From Brachyspira hyodysenteriae ATCC 27164 (GTDB lineage: Bacteria; Spirochaetota; Brachyspiria; Brachyspirales; Brachyspiraceae), in the NCBI RefSeq assembly GCF_001676785.2, contig NZ_CP015910.2:1674001-1738000 (forward strand): DNA of 64,000 nt, given 5' to 3'. Positions 1 to 8,826 of this stretch are shown in pieces. Under the pieces are notes generated by a model. That model saw only the letters and a program-made list of their open reading frames with translations, did not search any database and was not told the origin of the DNA. Positions within the stretch are counted from its first letter, which is position 1. The number at the start of each line of letters is the position of its first letter. Position numbers and translations under genes: made by a program.

Positions 1-1155
1 TTCATTTTTTTTTTTATTTATGAAGTCATTATAATAACTTCTATAAAACTCATCTTCCATTTCCATACTGCTTTTATGATTTATATTATTTCTATTAGCT
101 TTTTCTTTTCCAAATACAACTTCTGCTAAAGTAAGACCCAAATCTTCTTCTCTATTTTCTAATGCATTTACATTTATTCCGCCGTTAAAATGCATATTTT
201 TTAATTCATTTGTAATATTTTCAGTTTCTTTACTAAATGAATCAGTTTTAGTAAAAAAGCTATTAGCAGAGTTATTTTTTCTCAATAAATTTTCTCTGTA
301 TTTTTTTTCATCAAAATTATAATTATTATTTTCTACTTTCTCTATAAATGGTACAGTTTTAAATTCTAATTCTGAAATTTCTTTAGTATCAAATAAAGGT
401 ATATAATCTCTAGAATATGTTTTTTCTTTATTATCAGTTTGAAGAGAAGTTTCAGTATTTTTCATTGATTTTATTTCTAAATCTTTTATTCCATTAACTA
501 CTTTTTGCTCTATATCTTTTATCTTATCAAAATCTACATTTCTCACCATATCTCTGAAATAATTAACCAAGTCCATTATAGAAAGTTTAGCAAAAATTAT
601 GGCAGTTATTACAAGTCCTGCAATTACTATCATAATAGCACCAGTCTTTCCAAATATTGATACTAAAGAACCACCTATAAACTCGCCTAACATACCGCCT
701 TTATTATAAAAATCTAAACTTCCTAAGAATATGTTTAATAGTATGCTAAGAAGTATCATCAATATAGAAGATGATAATGCAGATATTAATATTCTATCAG
801 TAGAGTTTTTTAATATGATATTAACTCCAGCATATATAAAAAATGCAGGTATAACATAAGATGCAAAACCAAATGCTAAAAATGAATAGCTTGATATATA
901 AGCACCAAATATACCTAATAAATTTTTAATTTCATTATTGGAGTTTAAATCTTCCATATTCATACTGAAATATGAAAGAAGTAATATTCCAGCAAATAAA
1001 AGGCATAAGAAACCTACTATATCAAAAAAAGGATTTCTATTCTCATATTCTTCATGAATGTAATCATCAAAATTTTCATTTTCTGATTTTTGTTCAAATT
1101 TCTTTTGTTCAGCTCTTTTTTGTATTGTTAATTTTCTTTTAAATAATCCCATCAT
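1..1155 (-). CDS. ftsK: FtsK/SpoIIIE DNA translocase, N-terminal part (runs off the window start)
   Basis: The reverse strand is open from an ATG at 1155 (or the adjacent ATG at 1152) to the window edge, giving about 385 codons. GGAG lies 7 nt before the start. After a charged leader (residues 1-42) the protein has four hydrophobic segments (about 45-65, 82-112, 120-145, 158-190), matching the four-helix membrane anchor of FtsK. A polar, Lys/Glu/Asn-rich linker fills the rest of the visible part. The RecA-like motor and gamma domains would lie beyond the edge and cannot be checked. FtsK pumps chromosome ends through the division septum. It sits 24 nt after uppP, so the two are probably cotranscribed. 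An 11-A run in the coding strand (window 5-15) is noted separately. Confidence 0.8.
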   Translation of the reverse strand, partial: MMGLFKRKLTIQKRAEQKKFEQKSENENFDDYIHEEYENRNPFFDIVGFLCLLFAGILLLSYFSMNMEDLNSNNEIKNLLGIFGAYISSYSFLAFGFASYVIPAFFIYAGVNIILKNSTDRILISALSSSILMILLSILLNIFLGSLDFYNKGGMLGEFIGGSLVSIFGKTGAIMIVIAGLVITAIIFAKLSIMDLVNYFRDMVRNVDFDKIKDIEQKVVNGIKDLEIKSMKNTETSLQTDNKEKTYSRDYIPLFDTKEISELEFKTVPFIEKVENNNYNFDEKKYRENLLRKNNSANSFFTKTDSFSKETENITNELKNMHFNGGINVNALENREEDLGLTLAEVVFGKEKANRNNINHKSSMEMEDEFYRSYYNDFINKKKNE

Positions 1156-1179
1156 AATAAAACTCCAATACCTAAAAAA

Positions 1180-1989
1180 TCATACCTGCAAAAAGTAGAA
1201 GAAAACTGCCATTCCGGCTATAAGACAATAAAATCCGAAATAGAAAAGTTTTCCTTTCTTCAAAAATGAAAGAAGGAATTTCAATGCTATAATACCAAAT
1301 ACAAATGCTGTAAAAAATCCTACTAAAGCATAAGTAATATTGAAATCAGCAATATCTTTTATTGATAATAATAAAGCACCGAATATGGCAGGCAATGATA
1401 TTAGGAAAGAAAATCTTCCTGCCAAATCTCTATTTAATCCTAAAAATAAAGCAGCACTTATAGTCATACCAGATCTTGATATACCCGGAAATATTGCTAT
1501 TGACTGTGCTAATCCTATTATAAATGCATTTCTATAAGTCATAGTAAATACATCTTTTAAATCATTGCTGTAAGTATTTTTATCTAATTTTCTAGTGAGA
1601 AGAAGTATAGAACCTGTGATAATAAGATTAAGTCCTATTCTTTGTAAATCCAAATTACTTAAATATTGTTCTAATAATAAGCCTACTATAGCAACAGGTA
1701 TAGAAGCTATTATCACCATTAAAGATATTCTAAAGCCTTCGCTATTTTTGCTTGCATATTTAACATCTTTAAGTCCTGAAAAGAATCCCACAATGGCATT
1801 TATTATATCTTTACGGAATATTAAGCATGTAGCTAAGAATGTACCGAAATGAAGTGCAACTTCAAATGATAATATGTTTTCTGCATGAAAATTTAGAAAA
1901 TATTCTGTTATTCTTAAATGACCGGAACTTGAAACCGGCAGAAATTCTGTTATAGCCTGAACAAAACCAAGTATTACAGCTTTAATCAT
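1180..1989 (-). CDS. uppP: Undecaprenyl-diphosphatase
   Basis: An integral membrane phosphatase that recycles undecaprenyl pyrophosphate to the monophosphate lipid carrier for peptidoglycan synthesis; the family is also linked to bacitracin resistance. The N-terminus has the family signature around FLPVSSSGHL, and the second signature PGISRSGMT lies mid-protein, with several hydrophobic helices. I chose the ATG at 1989 because the product then starts MIKAVILGFVQAITEF, as family members do, with GGGG about 9 nt upstream. The frame stays open further upstream to 2049, but those 20 extra residues do not look family-like. Length 269 residues is normal. It is followed closely by ftsK. Confidence 0.93.
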   Translation of the reverse strand: MIKAVILGFVQAITEFLPVSSSGHLRITEYFLNFHAENILSFEVALHFGTFLATCLIFRKDIINAIVGFFSGLKDVKYASKNSEGFRISLMVIIASIPVAIVGLLLEQYLSNLDLQRIGLNLIITGSILLLTRKLDKNTYSNDLKDVFTMTYRNAFIIGLAQSIAIFPGISRSGMTISAALFLGLNRDLAGRFSFLISLPAIFGALLLSIKDIADFNITYALVGFFTAFVFGIIALKFLLSFLKKGKLFYFGFYCLIAGMAVFFYFLQV

Positions 1990-2110
1990 TAAACTACCCC
2001 ATTGTTTACATAATATCTGTATAATTTTCGGATAGTTTAAAAAAAGCAATAGTAAAAAATTATGTCAACTATATTATGATAATCTATTATGATGTATTAT
2101 AATTGCAGCA

Positions 2111-2740
2111 TCACTCTAAAGTAGTTTCAACAACCACATTATATTCATTAGAACTATAGCTTTCTTCCAATATATAAGCTTCATTTGTCAATTTTACTGC
2201 TCTGTTAACATCTATATCATTGCTTCTCAATACTCTAAATAATGATTCATAAGCTCTTTTTAAAGCATTTTGAGTAAGCATCTGTTTTGTATAAGCACTG
2301 AGATTTCCTGAATCAGGCATTTGTATTGAAGCATTAGCCCTGAAAAATTTATCCTCTACACTTCCCTCTTTCTTTAATCTTTGTAATATTTCTATAGTTC
2401 TGTTATATACGCTACTGTCTTTTACCTTTATCTCAACATAGAAATTATCATCTTCTTTATATTCTTTTATATTAGCTATATCTTTATTATCAAAATCTAT
2501 CAAATTATTATCCTTTAAAGATACTGCTACTATATTAAAATCTGTTCTATTTATTATTGATGAAGTTTCCTTAGCTATATAATAGTATATAGAATCTATT
2601 GCCTTTGTCCTGCTCGCTTCAAAACTTACATCAGTATAAACTTTTGAATAGAAATTACCTTTTTGCATATTATTTCTTGAACATGCAATTAAATAAAATA
2701 ATAATAAAATAATAATGAAATACAGCTTGTTTTTTTCCAT
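2111..2740 (-). CDS. Hypothetical lipoprotein
   Basis: A 209-residue protein starting with a basic N-terminus, a long hydrophobic stretch and a lipobox ending in LIAC (Cys about residue 20), so it is predicted to be lipid-anchored in the envelope. The mature part is polar and probably mixed alpha/beta. Two stretches resemble each other (ASRTKAIDSIYYYIAKE and QNALKRAYESLFRVLRS), suggesting a repeated helical unit. I do not recognise the family. It is divergent from the lipoprotein gene at 2829 and shares an 88-nt promoter region with it. Confidence 0.7.
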   Translation of the reverse strand: MEKNKLYFIIILLLFYLIACSRNNMQKGNFYSKVYTDVSFEASRTKAIDSIYYYIAKETSSIINRTDFNIVAVSLKDNNLIDFDNKDIANIKEYKEDDNFYVEIKVKDSSVYNRTIEILQRLKKEGSVEDKFFRANASIQMPDSGNLSAYTKQMLTQNALKRAYESLFRVLRSNDIDVNRAVKLTNEAYILEESYSSNEYNVVVETTLE

Positions 2741-2828
2741 AAATTATAATAAATTATCCCTTTATAATATTAATTATTTTAACTTTATTATATTAAGAAT
2801 TGTAAAATAAGTATACGGAGATTTTATA

Positions 2829-3572
2829 TTGAATATAAAGATATTTATATTATTGTTGGCAGCCATTATAATTTTATCATGTAAGAAAAAAGAAGATAAT
2901 TTTCTAGAGGATATGGCATCTTTAGATAAAGCATATATGGACACATTATTAATAATTAGAGATGTTAATAATCCAAATAGAAAAGAAGCTATAGAAAAAT
3001 TTATAGTTATATGGAATGATTTTAAAAAACAATACTATAATTCAAATACAGAAGATCCTCAATGGAAAGCAGATTTTGACTCTTTGCAGGATATACTTAT
3101 AAGATCCCATTATTATATATCTAGCGGAGAAGATGAAAGTGCAGGATATTCTATACTGCATGATATAAAATATGTACTTTCAGATTTAAGAAAAAGAAAT
3201 AATGTTAATTGGTTTTTTGATAATTTAAACTCAATATATAAAATAGCATATAGAATAGGAGAACTCTCAAAAATATACGCAGGCTCTAATACTACACTTT
3301 CACCTGAAGAGGAAGAAAAATTAATAGTAGTATATTATCTTCTTGATGCTGCTGTAAAAAATACTATATCAGAATTCGACAGAAGCAATATTCATCTTCT
3401 TCATTTATCTCAGCAGCAGCTTGGAACTTTGAAGCATAATATAGAAACTATAGACGACTTAGTTAAATCAATAGGAAATGATTTGTTTTCAAAGAAATAC
3501 AGTAATCTTTCTAATATATCAGAAAATATTTTGAATATATACTTCAACTCACTTCAGATAATAAGAGGATAA
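2829..3572 (+). CDS. Hypothetical lipoprotein upstream of truB
   Basis: The start is a TTG, supported by a GGAG 8 nt upstream (part of ACGGAG) and by the signal peptide that begins there. The first 18 residues form a hydrophobic signal ending in a lipobox ILSC followed by lysines, so export and lipidation are predicted. The remaining ~230 residues look mostly alpha-helical (regular Leu/Ile heptad-like spacing), with no enzyme motif I recognise. The stop is 10 nt before the truB GTG start, so the two are probably cotranscribed. Confidence 0.7.
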   Translation: MNIKIFILLLAAIIILSCKKKEDNFLEDMASLDKAYMDTLLIIRDVNNPNRKEAIEKFIVIWNDFKKQYYNSNTEDPQWKADFDSLQDILIRSHYYISSGEDESAGYSILHDIKYVLSDLRKRNNVNWFFDNLNSIYKIAYRIGELSKIYAGSNTTLSPEEEEKLIVVYYLLDAAVKNTISEFDRSNIHLLHLSQQQLGTLKHNIETIDDLVKSIGNDLFSKKYSNLSNISENILNIYFNSLQIIRG

Positions 3573-3582
3573 TTAAATCATA

Positions 3583-4469
3583 GTGAAAGGATTTTGTATT
3601 TTAAATAAACCTGTAGGCATAACTTCTTTTGATGCCATAAAACAGACAAAGATAATATTAAAGCAAAAAGAAAATATACTAGAAAAAAGAGTTGGACATG
3701 CCGGTACATTAGATCCATTTGCTGACGGCGTATTAATATTGGCTTTCGGAAGATATACTAAATTATTTTTCTTATTTGATGATTTTAATAAAGAATATAT
3801 AGCATCAGGAATATTTGGAGAAAGCAGAGATACTGATGACATAGAAGGCAATACAATTAAAACTTCAAATAATAATAATAAATTAAGTTTTGAAGAATTA
3901 GAAAATATTATAAAAACAAATTTCAAAGGTAATATAAAACAAAAGCCTCCAATATATAGTGCCAAAAAATAAATGGAAAAAGAGCTTATGATTTAGCTAG
4001 AGATAATAAAAGTTTTGAATTGAAAGATGTTGATGTTTGTATAGAAAAAATAGAATTATTAGAATATGATTATCCATATTTCAAAATAAAAACCTCAGTA
4101 AGCAAAGGCACATATATAAGGTCAATAATAAGAGATATAGGAGAAATTACAGGAAATCTAGCCTATACAAAAGAATTAAAGAGAGTTTCTATAGGAAATT
4201 ATAATATTGATATGTCTTGTAATATTGAAGATATAAATAAAAATAAAATATTATCATTCTTTTATATGTTTAAAAATTTTGATAAAACAATAATAGAAGA
4301 TGCCTCAGATATAAGGCAGATATTATGCGGAAATACTAAAACAATAGAAAAAATAAAAGTAAATAATAAATATATGGCATTAACAGATAATAAAAATAAT
4401 CTTCTTGCTATAATAGAAAAAAATATTGAAGACAAAAATAATAAATATGCTTTTATAGATATTGAATAA
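3583..4469 (+). pseudogene. truB: tRNA pseudouridine-55 synthase TruB, interrupted by a -1 frameshift
   Basis: TruB isomerises U55 in the T-loop of tRNAs. The first part (3583-3972, GTG start) carries the N-terminal motif NKPVGITSFDAI and the catalytic-Asp motif GHAGTLDPFADGVL. It stops in the middle of the conserved segment PPIYSAKK at a TAA (3970-3972). The -1 frame continues without a break as INGKRAYDLARDN and then through 4020-4469, including the conserved SKGTYIRSIIRDIG motif. One extra A in the six-A run at 3964-3969 would restore a single ~295-residue TruB, the normal length. It could be a real mutation, a sequencing or assembly error, or (less likely, as the heptamer is not canonical) programmed frameshifting. 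Confidence 0.88.
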
Positions 4470-4620
4470 ATTTTGATTATTTTAGCGATAATACCATTTA
4501 CATATTCCAATAATTTAAAATGAATTAACATAACACAAAATCAATATTTGATTTTTTTTTCAATAGGTATATTATATTATTTAGCAAAAATTCTATAAAT
4601 AAAGGTTTCTGTCATATATT

Positions 4621-5064
4621 ATGAATATATTAGTTATAAACGGCCCTAATACAAATATGTTCGGTGTTGCTCAGACTAAAATCTTTGGAAATATTACATT
4701 AGGTGATATTGAAAATAAAATTAAAGAAGCGGCATTGGGCAGTGCAAAAGTATCATTCTTTCAATCAAATCATGAAGGTGCTATTATAGACAGAATACAT
4801 AGAGCTTATGATGAAAGTATAGATTATATAATAATAAATGCTGGTGCTTATGCTCATACATCTATAGCTATAAGAGATGCTTTTTTGGCAACTAATATAC
4901 CATTTATAGAAGTTCATATGAGTAATATTTATGCAAGAGAAGATTTTAGAAATAAAAGCTATTTATCAGATATAGCATTGGGCGTTATTACAGGATTTGG
5001 TGATAATAGTTATATATTAGCCTTAGCCCATTTATTATCAATAGAGAAAAGAAATAATAATTAA
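4621..5064 (+). CDS. aroQ: Type II 3-dehydroquinase family protein with altered active-site loop
   Basis: Family members dehydrate 3-dehydroquinate in the shikimate pathway. The 147-residue length and motifs INGPNTN (7-13), IIINAGAYAHTS, IEVHMSN and a C-terminal GFGDNSY place it clearly in the type II family. However, the flexible active-site loop reads FGVAQTKIFG. Aligned without gaps to the Helicobacter pylori enzyme, catalytic Arg17 is Ala and catalytic Tyr22 is Phe. The Asn, His and later Arg residues of the pocket are kept. The fold assignment is secure, but catalytic activity is doubtful. The gene sits 20 nt before a proline peptidase gene, the same pairing as yqhS-yqhT in Bacillus subtilis, so the two are probably one operon. 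Confidence 0.85.
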   Translation: MNILVINGPNTNMFGVAQTKIFGNITLGDIENKIKEAALGSAKVSFFQSNHEGAIIDRIHRAYDESIDYIIINAGAYAHTSIAIRDAFLATNIPFIEVHMSNIYAREDFRNKSYLSDIALGVITGFGDNSYILALAHLLSIEKRNNN

Positions 5065-5084
5065 ATATATTACGGAGTTTGAAA

Positions 5085-6200
5085 ATGTGTAAATTAACTT
5101 TAACTGAAAGCGGAGAAAATAAAAAATTTAATTATGATGCAAGATTAGAAAGATTATTAAAATTAACAAATCAAAATCTTCTTATCACTAAAAATGAAAA
5201 TATATTCTATCTGACAGGATTTAAAGGAAGTGCGGGTTGGCTTCTTATAAGTAAAGGCAAAAAATATTTATTTGTAGATTCAAGATACTGTGAGCATGCT
5301 TCCAAAGTTACTCATAAAACTACTGTTATACTTGTAGCAGGAACTTATCATGACGCTTTAGCTGAATTCTGTAAAGAAAATAATATTAAAGAAATATACA
5401 CAGCCAAAAACGGACTTTATCTTTCTGACTATGAAAATATAGTTGCTTCAATGGTTAATAATTCAATAAAAATAGGAATAAGCAAGGTAGATGTAGATAC
5501 TATAAGAAATATAAAAGAAAAAGAAGAAATAAAAATAATAAAAGATAATCTAAACAGAGCAGAAAAAGCAATGACTAAAATGCTTGCTTTTGTAAAAGAG
5601 GGAGTAACAGAACAAGAATTAGCAGCAGAATTGGAATATCAAATGCGTAAGGAAGGCGGAGATAAAACAGCATTCGATACAATTTTGCTTTTCGGAGAAA
5701 GAACTTCTCTTCCTCATGGAGTCCCTTCTGAAAGAAAATTAAAATTAGGCGACAATATACTTATGGACTTCGGATTATCAAGAGACGGATATAAAAGTGA
5801 TATAACAAGAACTTTTTTCTTCGGCAAAGGAAATAATTTCGAAGAAATGACTAAAATATATAATATAGTAAAAGAAGCACATCATAAAGGCATAGAAGCA
5901 ATACATTCAGGAGTTTCAGGAAAAGAAGTAGATAATGCTGCAAGAGAAATAATAAAAAATAACGGATACGGTCAATATTTTGGACATGGATTGGGACATA
6001 GTGTAGGACTTGAAATACATGAATCTCCTAGACTTTCTCCTCTTGTTGATCATACTTTAGAAGGCGGATGCGTAGTTACAGTTGAGCCTGGTATATATGT
6101 ACCTAATTTAGGCGGTGTGAGAATAGAAAATATGGCAATAGTAACTAAAAACGGAGGAGTTTCTATAAATGATACTCCTACAGATTTAATAGTTTTATAA
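5085..6200 (+). CDS. M24B family aminopeptidase (Xaa-Pro aminopeptidase/dipeptidase type)
   Basis: A cytoplasmic metallopeptidase that removes N-terminal residues next to proline. It has a creatinase-like N-terminal domain (about 1-135) and a pita-bread catalytic domain. The dinuclear metal ligands are visible: MDFGL and DITRTFF (Asp pair), HGLGHSVG (His), TVEPGIY and RIENM (Glu pair). The ATG at 5085 is preferred because ACGGAG ends 7 nt before it; the in-frame TTG at 5079 is too close. It follows aroQ in a likely operon and ends before a bidirectional terminator. I cannot separate PepP-like from PepQ-like specificity by eye. Confidence 0.9.
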   Translation: MCKLTLTESGENKKFNYDARLERLLKLTNQNLLITKNENIFYLTGFKGSAGWLLISKGKKYLFVDSRYCEHASKVTHKTTVILVAGTYHDALAEFCKENNIKEIYTAKNGLYLSDYENIVASMVNNSIKIGISKVDVDTIRNIKEKEEIKIIKDNLNRAEKAMTKMLAFVKEGVTEQELAAELEYQMRKEGGDKTAFDTILLFGERTSLPHGVPSERKLKLGDNILMDFGLSRDGYKSDITRTFFFGKGNNFEEMTKIYNIVKEAHHKGIEAIHSGVSGKEVDNAAREIIKNNGYGQYFGHGLGHSVGLEIHESPRLSPLVDHTLEGGCVVTVEPGIYVPNLGGVRIENMAIVTKNGGVSINDTPTDLIVL

Positions 6201-6212
6201 ATTAAATTATAT

Positions 6213-6248
6213 AAAAAAGGCATATACTTGATAATATATGCCTTTTTT
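6213..6248. terminator. Bidirectional rho-independent terminator
   Basis: A 14-bp stem (6213-6226 with 6235-6248) has an 8-nt loop. The core is GGCATATA/TATATGCC, flanked by A6 and T6 so that it has a U-tract on either strand. It lies between the convergent peptidase gene and the outer-membrane protein gene. Confidence 0.85.
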
Positions 6249-6261
6249 ATTTATATTTTAA

Positions 6262-6933
6262 TCAAAATATATATTTACTAAATTTAGGTCCGAATCTATA
6301 CCCTAGTTGAAGTCCTATATCTAAATTTCCATAACTGTCGCCTGATGAAATGCCTGAAGATTCTATAACCTTATCCCATTTGAATCCCCAATCATAACCA
6401 ATATAAAGCCCTATATTCAAAGCCATAGTTTCATTAAAGAAAATAGAATAATCAAAAGTACCTTTTATATATGTTCTAGGCTGAATTTTATTTTCTAATT
6501 TTGATTCTGAATCATAATATTTTAGTACAGAATAAGAACCAACATCAAATTTTACTCCTGTATTAATACCTATAGAAAAACCTTGTATATTAAATTTAGG
6601 ATAAAATCCTATATAAAGATCATGTACAGAACTTTTAAAATTCATGTCACTGCCTTTTGAATAATTAAATCCCGTAAAGCCATATCCCAAAGAACCAAGC
6701 AAACTAAAACCCATATTCTCTTTTATATTAAACATATATCCTATATCAGCTTCTATACCTATTTGAAAATTTCCGGAACTTTTAAACTCTTTTGAAGCCG
6801 GATTATATAAAGTTATGCCTGCTCCTATAGGTACATTTGCTATTATCTCAAATCCTCCAATTTCAGCATATGAAGTCTGACTTAACAGCATAAATAAAAA
6901 GCTTACAAATATTGTTTTATATGATTTAAACAT
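6262..6933 (-). CDS. Predicted outer-membrane beta-barrel protein
   Basis: A 223-residue protein with a cleavable signal peptide (cut after about SYAE, residue 24). The mature part alternates hydrophobic and polar residues with many Gly and aromatic positions, and ends on an aromatic strand (LGYRFGPKF...F), typical of a small barrel. It is paralogous to the protein at 28589-29317: both share an N-terminal VPIGAGI/IPLGASI segment, a PKFNI segment, and a GLY(I/V)GYD(W/F)G segment near the end. Function is unknown; a porin-like or structural surface role is inference. Confidence 0.7.
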   Translation of the reverse strand: MFKSYKTIFVSFLFMLLSQTSYAEIGGFEIIANVPIGAGITLYNPASKEFKSSGNFQIGIEADIGYMFNIKENMGFSLLGSLGYGFTGFNYSKGSDMNFKSSVHDLYIGFYPKFNIQGFSIGINTGVKFDVGSYSVLKYYDSESKLENKIQPRTYIKGTFDYSIFFNETMALNIGLYIGYDWGFKWDKVIESSGISSGDSYGNLDIGLQLGYRFGPKFSKYIF

Positions 6934-7176
6934 GATTATTGCCTCGTATTATTTTAATCGCATTTATTACTAAATAATATTATAATTATTATAGTATTTT
7001 ATATAATTGTCAAGATACATTTTTAATCTTAAGAAGCATAAAAATTTACTCTAATATATCTTGAATATACTATATAATTATAACAAAAAATAATATTTAT
7101 ACTTTAATAATTGATATTTTATACAAATAATTTATTATATTTGCAATTAAAATTTAATTTTATATAAGGATTTTTT

Positions 7177-8244
7177 ATGAATGATATTTTAAATTTAATG
7201 AAAGATTTAACTAATGCATTCGGACCTTCAGGTTTTGAAGATGATGTTATAGAAGTTATAAAAAAGAATACTTCATTTATAGATAATGAAAGAGATTCAA
7301 TAAACAATTTATATTTAGGGCTTCAAAAAATAGACAGTTCTAAACCTATAGTAGCATTGGATTGTCATATAGATGAAATAGGATTTATGGCAGAACATAT
7401 AAATGATAATGGTACTATATCTTTTATACCTTTGGGAGGATGGCATATACCAAATATAGTATCAAATTCTGTTGTAATAAAATCTTCTTCAGGAGAATAT
7501 GTTAAAGGAGTTATAGGCTCAAAACCTCCTCACTTTATGACAGATGAAGATAAAAGACGCTTACCTACTTTGCAAGATATGTATATTGATGTAGGCACTA
7601 GAAGCAAAAAAGAAACTGAAGAAGTATTCGGCATACAAATAGGAGACCCTATAGTTCCTGATGTTGATTTCAGATATGATGACAGAACTAAAAGTATATG
7701 TGCAAAAGCAATAGATAACAGAGTTGGTGCTTTATGCGTAATAGAAACTTTAAAAGCTTTAAAAGATGAAAAATTAGATGTTAATTTAGTGGGAATGATG
7801 ACAGCTCAGGAGGAAGTTGGTACTAGAGGTGCTGCTGTTGCTGCCAATAAAGTAAAACCTGATTTAGTAATAGTATTTGAAGGATCTCCTGCTGATGATA
7901 CTTTCTACTATGGAGATAGAGCTCATGGTGCTATAGGAAGAGGTTCTCAGCTTAGAGTTATTGACGGAGGTATGATAACAAATCCTAGATTAAATAAATA
8001 CACAATAGAAGTAGCTAAAAAAAATAGTTTGGCTCATCAAGTTATAGTTCGTGAAAAAGGTTCTACTAACGGAGCTGTTTATCATAGAACTAATTTAGGT
8101 TCTCCAAGCGTAGTATTGGGTGTTGCAACAAGATATGCTCATAGTCATTACTGTTATGCTTCTTATGATGATATAATTGCTTCTGTAGAAATAGCAAAAG
8201 CATTGATAAAAACTTTAAATAAAGAAAAAATTAAAGAATTTTAA
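7177..8244 (+). CDS. M42 family metallopeptidase (glutamyl aminopeptidase / FrvX type)
   Basis: M42 peptidases are cytoplasmic tetrahedral (TET) aminopeptidases that trim short peptides. The 355-residue protein carries the metal ligands in order: CHIDEIG (His and Asp), the bridging Asp in KAIDNRVGA, the catalytic and metal Glu pair in QEEVGTRGA, and a later Asp/Glu in FEGSPADD. A C-terminal His in AHSHYC completes the set. An AAGGA site lies just before the ATG. It has its own upstream region of about 240 nt and a following terminator, so it looks monocistronic. Exact substrate specificity cannot be read from sequence. Confidence 0.9.
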   Translation: MNDILNLMKDLTNAFGPSGFEDDVIEVIKKNTSFIDNERDSINNLYLGLQKIDSSKPIVALDCHIDEIGFMAEHINDNGTISFIPLGGWHIPNIVSNSVVIKSSSGEYVKGVIGSKPPHFMTDEDKRRLPTLQDMYIDVGTRSKKETEEVFGIQIGDPIVPDVDFRYDDRTKSICAKAIDNRVGALCVIETLKALKDEKLDVNLVGMMTAQEEVGTRGAAVAANKVKPDLVIVFEGSPADDTFYYGDRAHGAIGRGSQLRVIDGGMITNPRLNKYTIEVAKKNSLAHQVIVREKGSTNGAVYHRTNLGSPSVVLGVATRYAHSHYCYASYDDIIASVEIAKALIKTLNKEKIKEF

Positions 8245-8270
8245 TAATAATTAATAAATATATAAAATAA

Positions 8271-8304
8271 AAATGGTATTAAGTTTTTAAACCTAATACC
8301 ATTT
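8271..8304. terminator. Bidirectional rho-independent terminator
   Basis: An 11-bp stem (8271-8281 with 8294-8304; core TGGTATTA/TAATACCA) with a 12-nt loop, A-rich on the left and T-rich on the right. It lies between the convergent M42 peptidase gene and the small gene at 8327. Confidence 0.8.
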
Positions 8305-8326
8305 TTTATAGTTTAAATTTTATAAT

Positions 8327-8755
8327 TTATTTTTTTACTATCTCTTTAAATTTTGAAACATCAAACATTCTAGTAGTTTTACTCTTTTCAAGTGAAGCCC
8401 TTATTATAAGCATATTACAATCAAGAAGATTATCATAAACATAATCAGATTTTAAAACTATAGAACTTAATCTATTTTCACTTGCTTTGCAATCCAAATT
8501 ATCAGGCAAATCATCATCAAATCTGAAAAATGCTTTATGTTCAGCAAATACAAAGTCTTTACTATTCCAATCTATTATTATTTCTTTAGTATTATTTTCT
8601 TTATTAACTTTAACAATTAAATATGTATCCTCACTCCAAGATGATAATTTGTATGCTAGAAGTTTATAAATAATAATATTGCCGTTTTCTTCTACTTTCC
8701 AATCATTTTCTTTTATTTGATAAACATTGGGATCCATAATATCTTTATCATCCAT
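8327..8755 (-). CDS. Hypothetical protein
   Basis: A 142-residue soluble acidic protein without signal peptide or membrane segment. A perfect AGGAGG lies 8 nt before the ATG, so it is surely translated. It is rich in Asp, Lys and aromatic residues and seems mostly beta-stranded. I recognise no motif. It follows the sialidase-like gene by 71 nt on the same strand and may be cotranscribed with it. Confidence 0.65.
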   Translation of the reverse strand: MDDKDIMDPNVYQIKENDWKVEENGNIIIYKLLAYKLSSWSEDTYLIVKVNKENNTKEIIIDWNSKDFVFAEHKAFFRFDDDLPDNLDCKASENRLSSIVLKSDYVYDNLLDCNMLIIRASLEKSKTTRMFDVSKFKEIVKK

Positions 8756-8826
8756 AAATAATACCTCCTGTAAAATCGCTATTAATATTCATTATTATAT
8801 AGTTATATTTACTTTATACAATATTT

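Noticed and set aside
3573-3965. Minus-strand open frame antisense to truB
   Set aside because: It is the mirror of a conserved coding sequence, with no ribosome-binding site.
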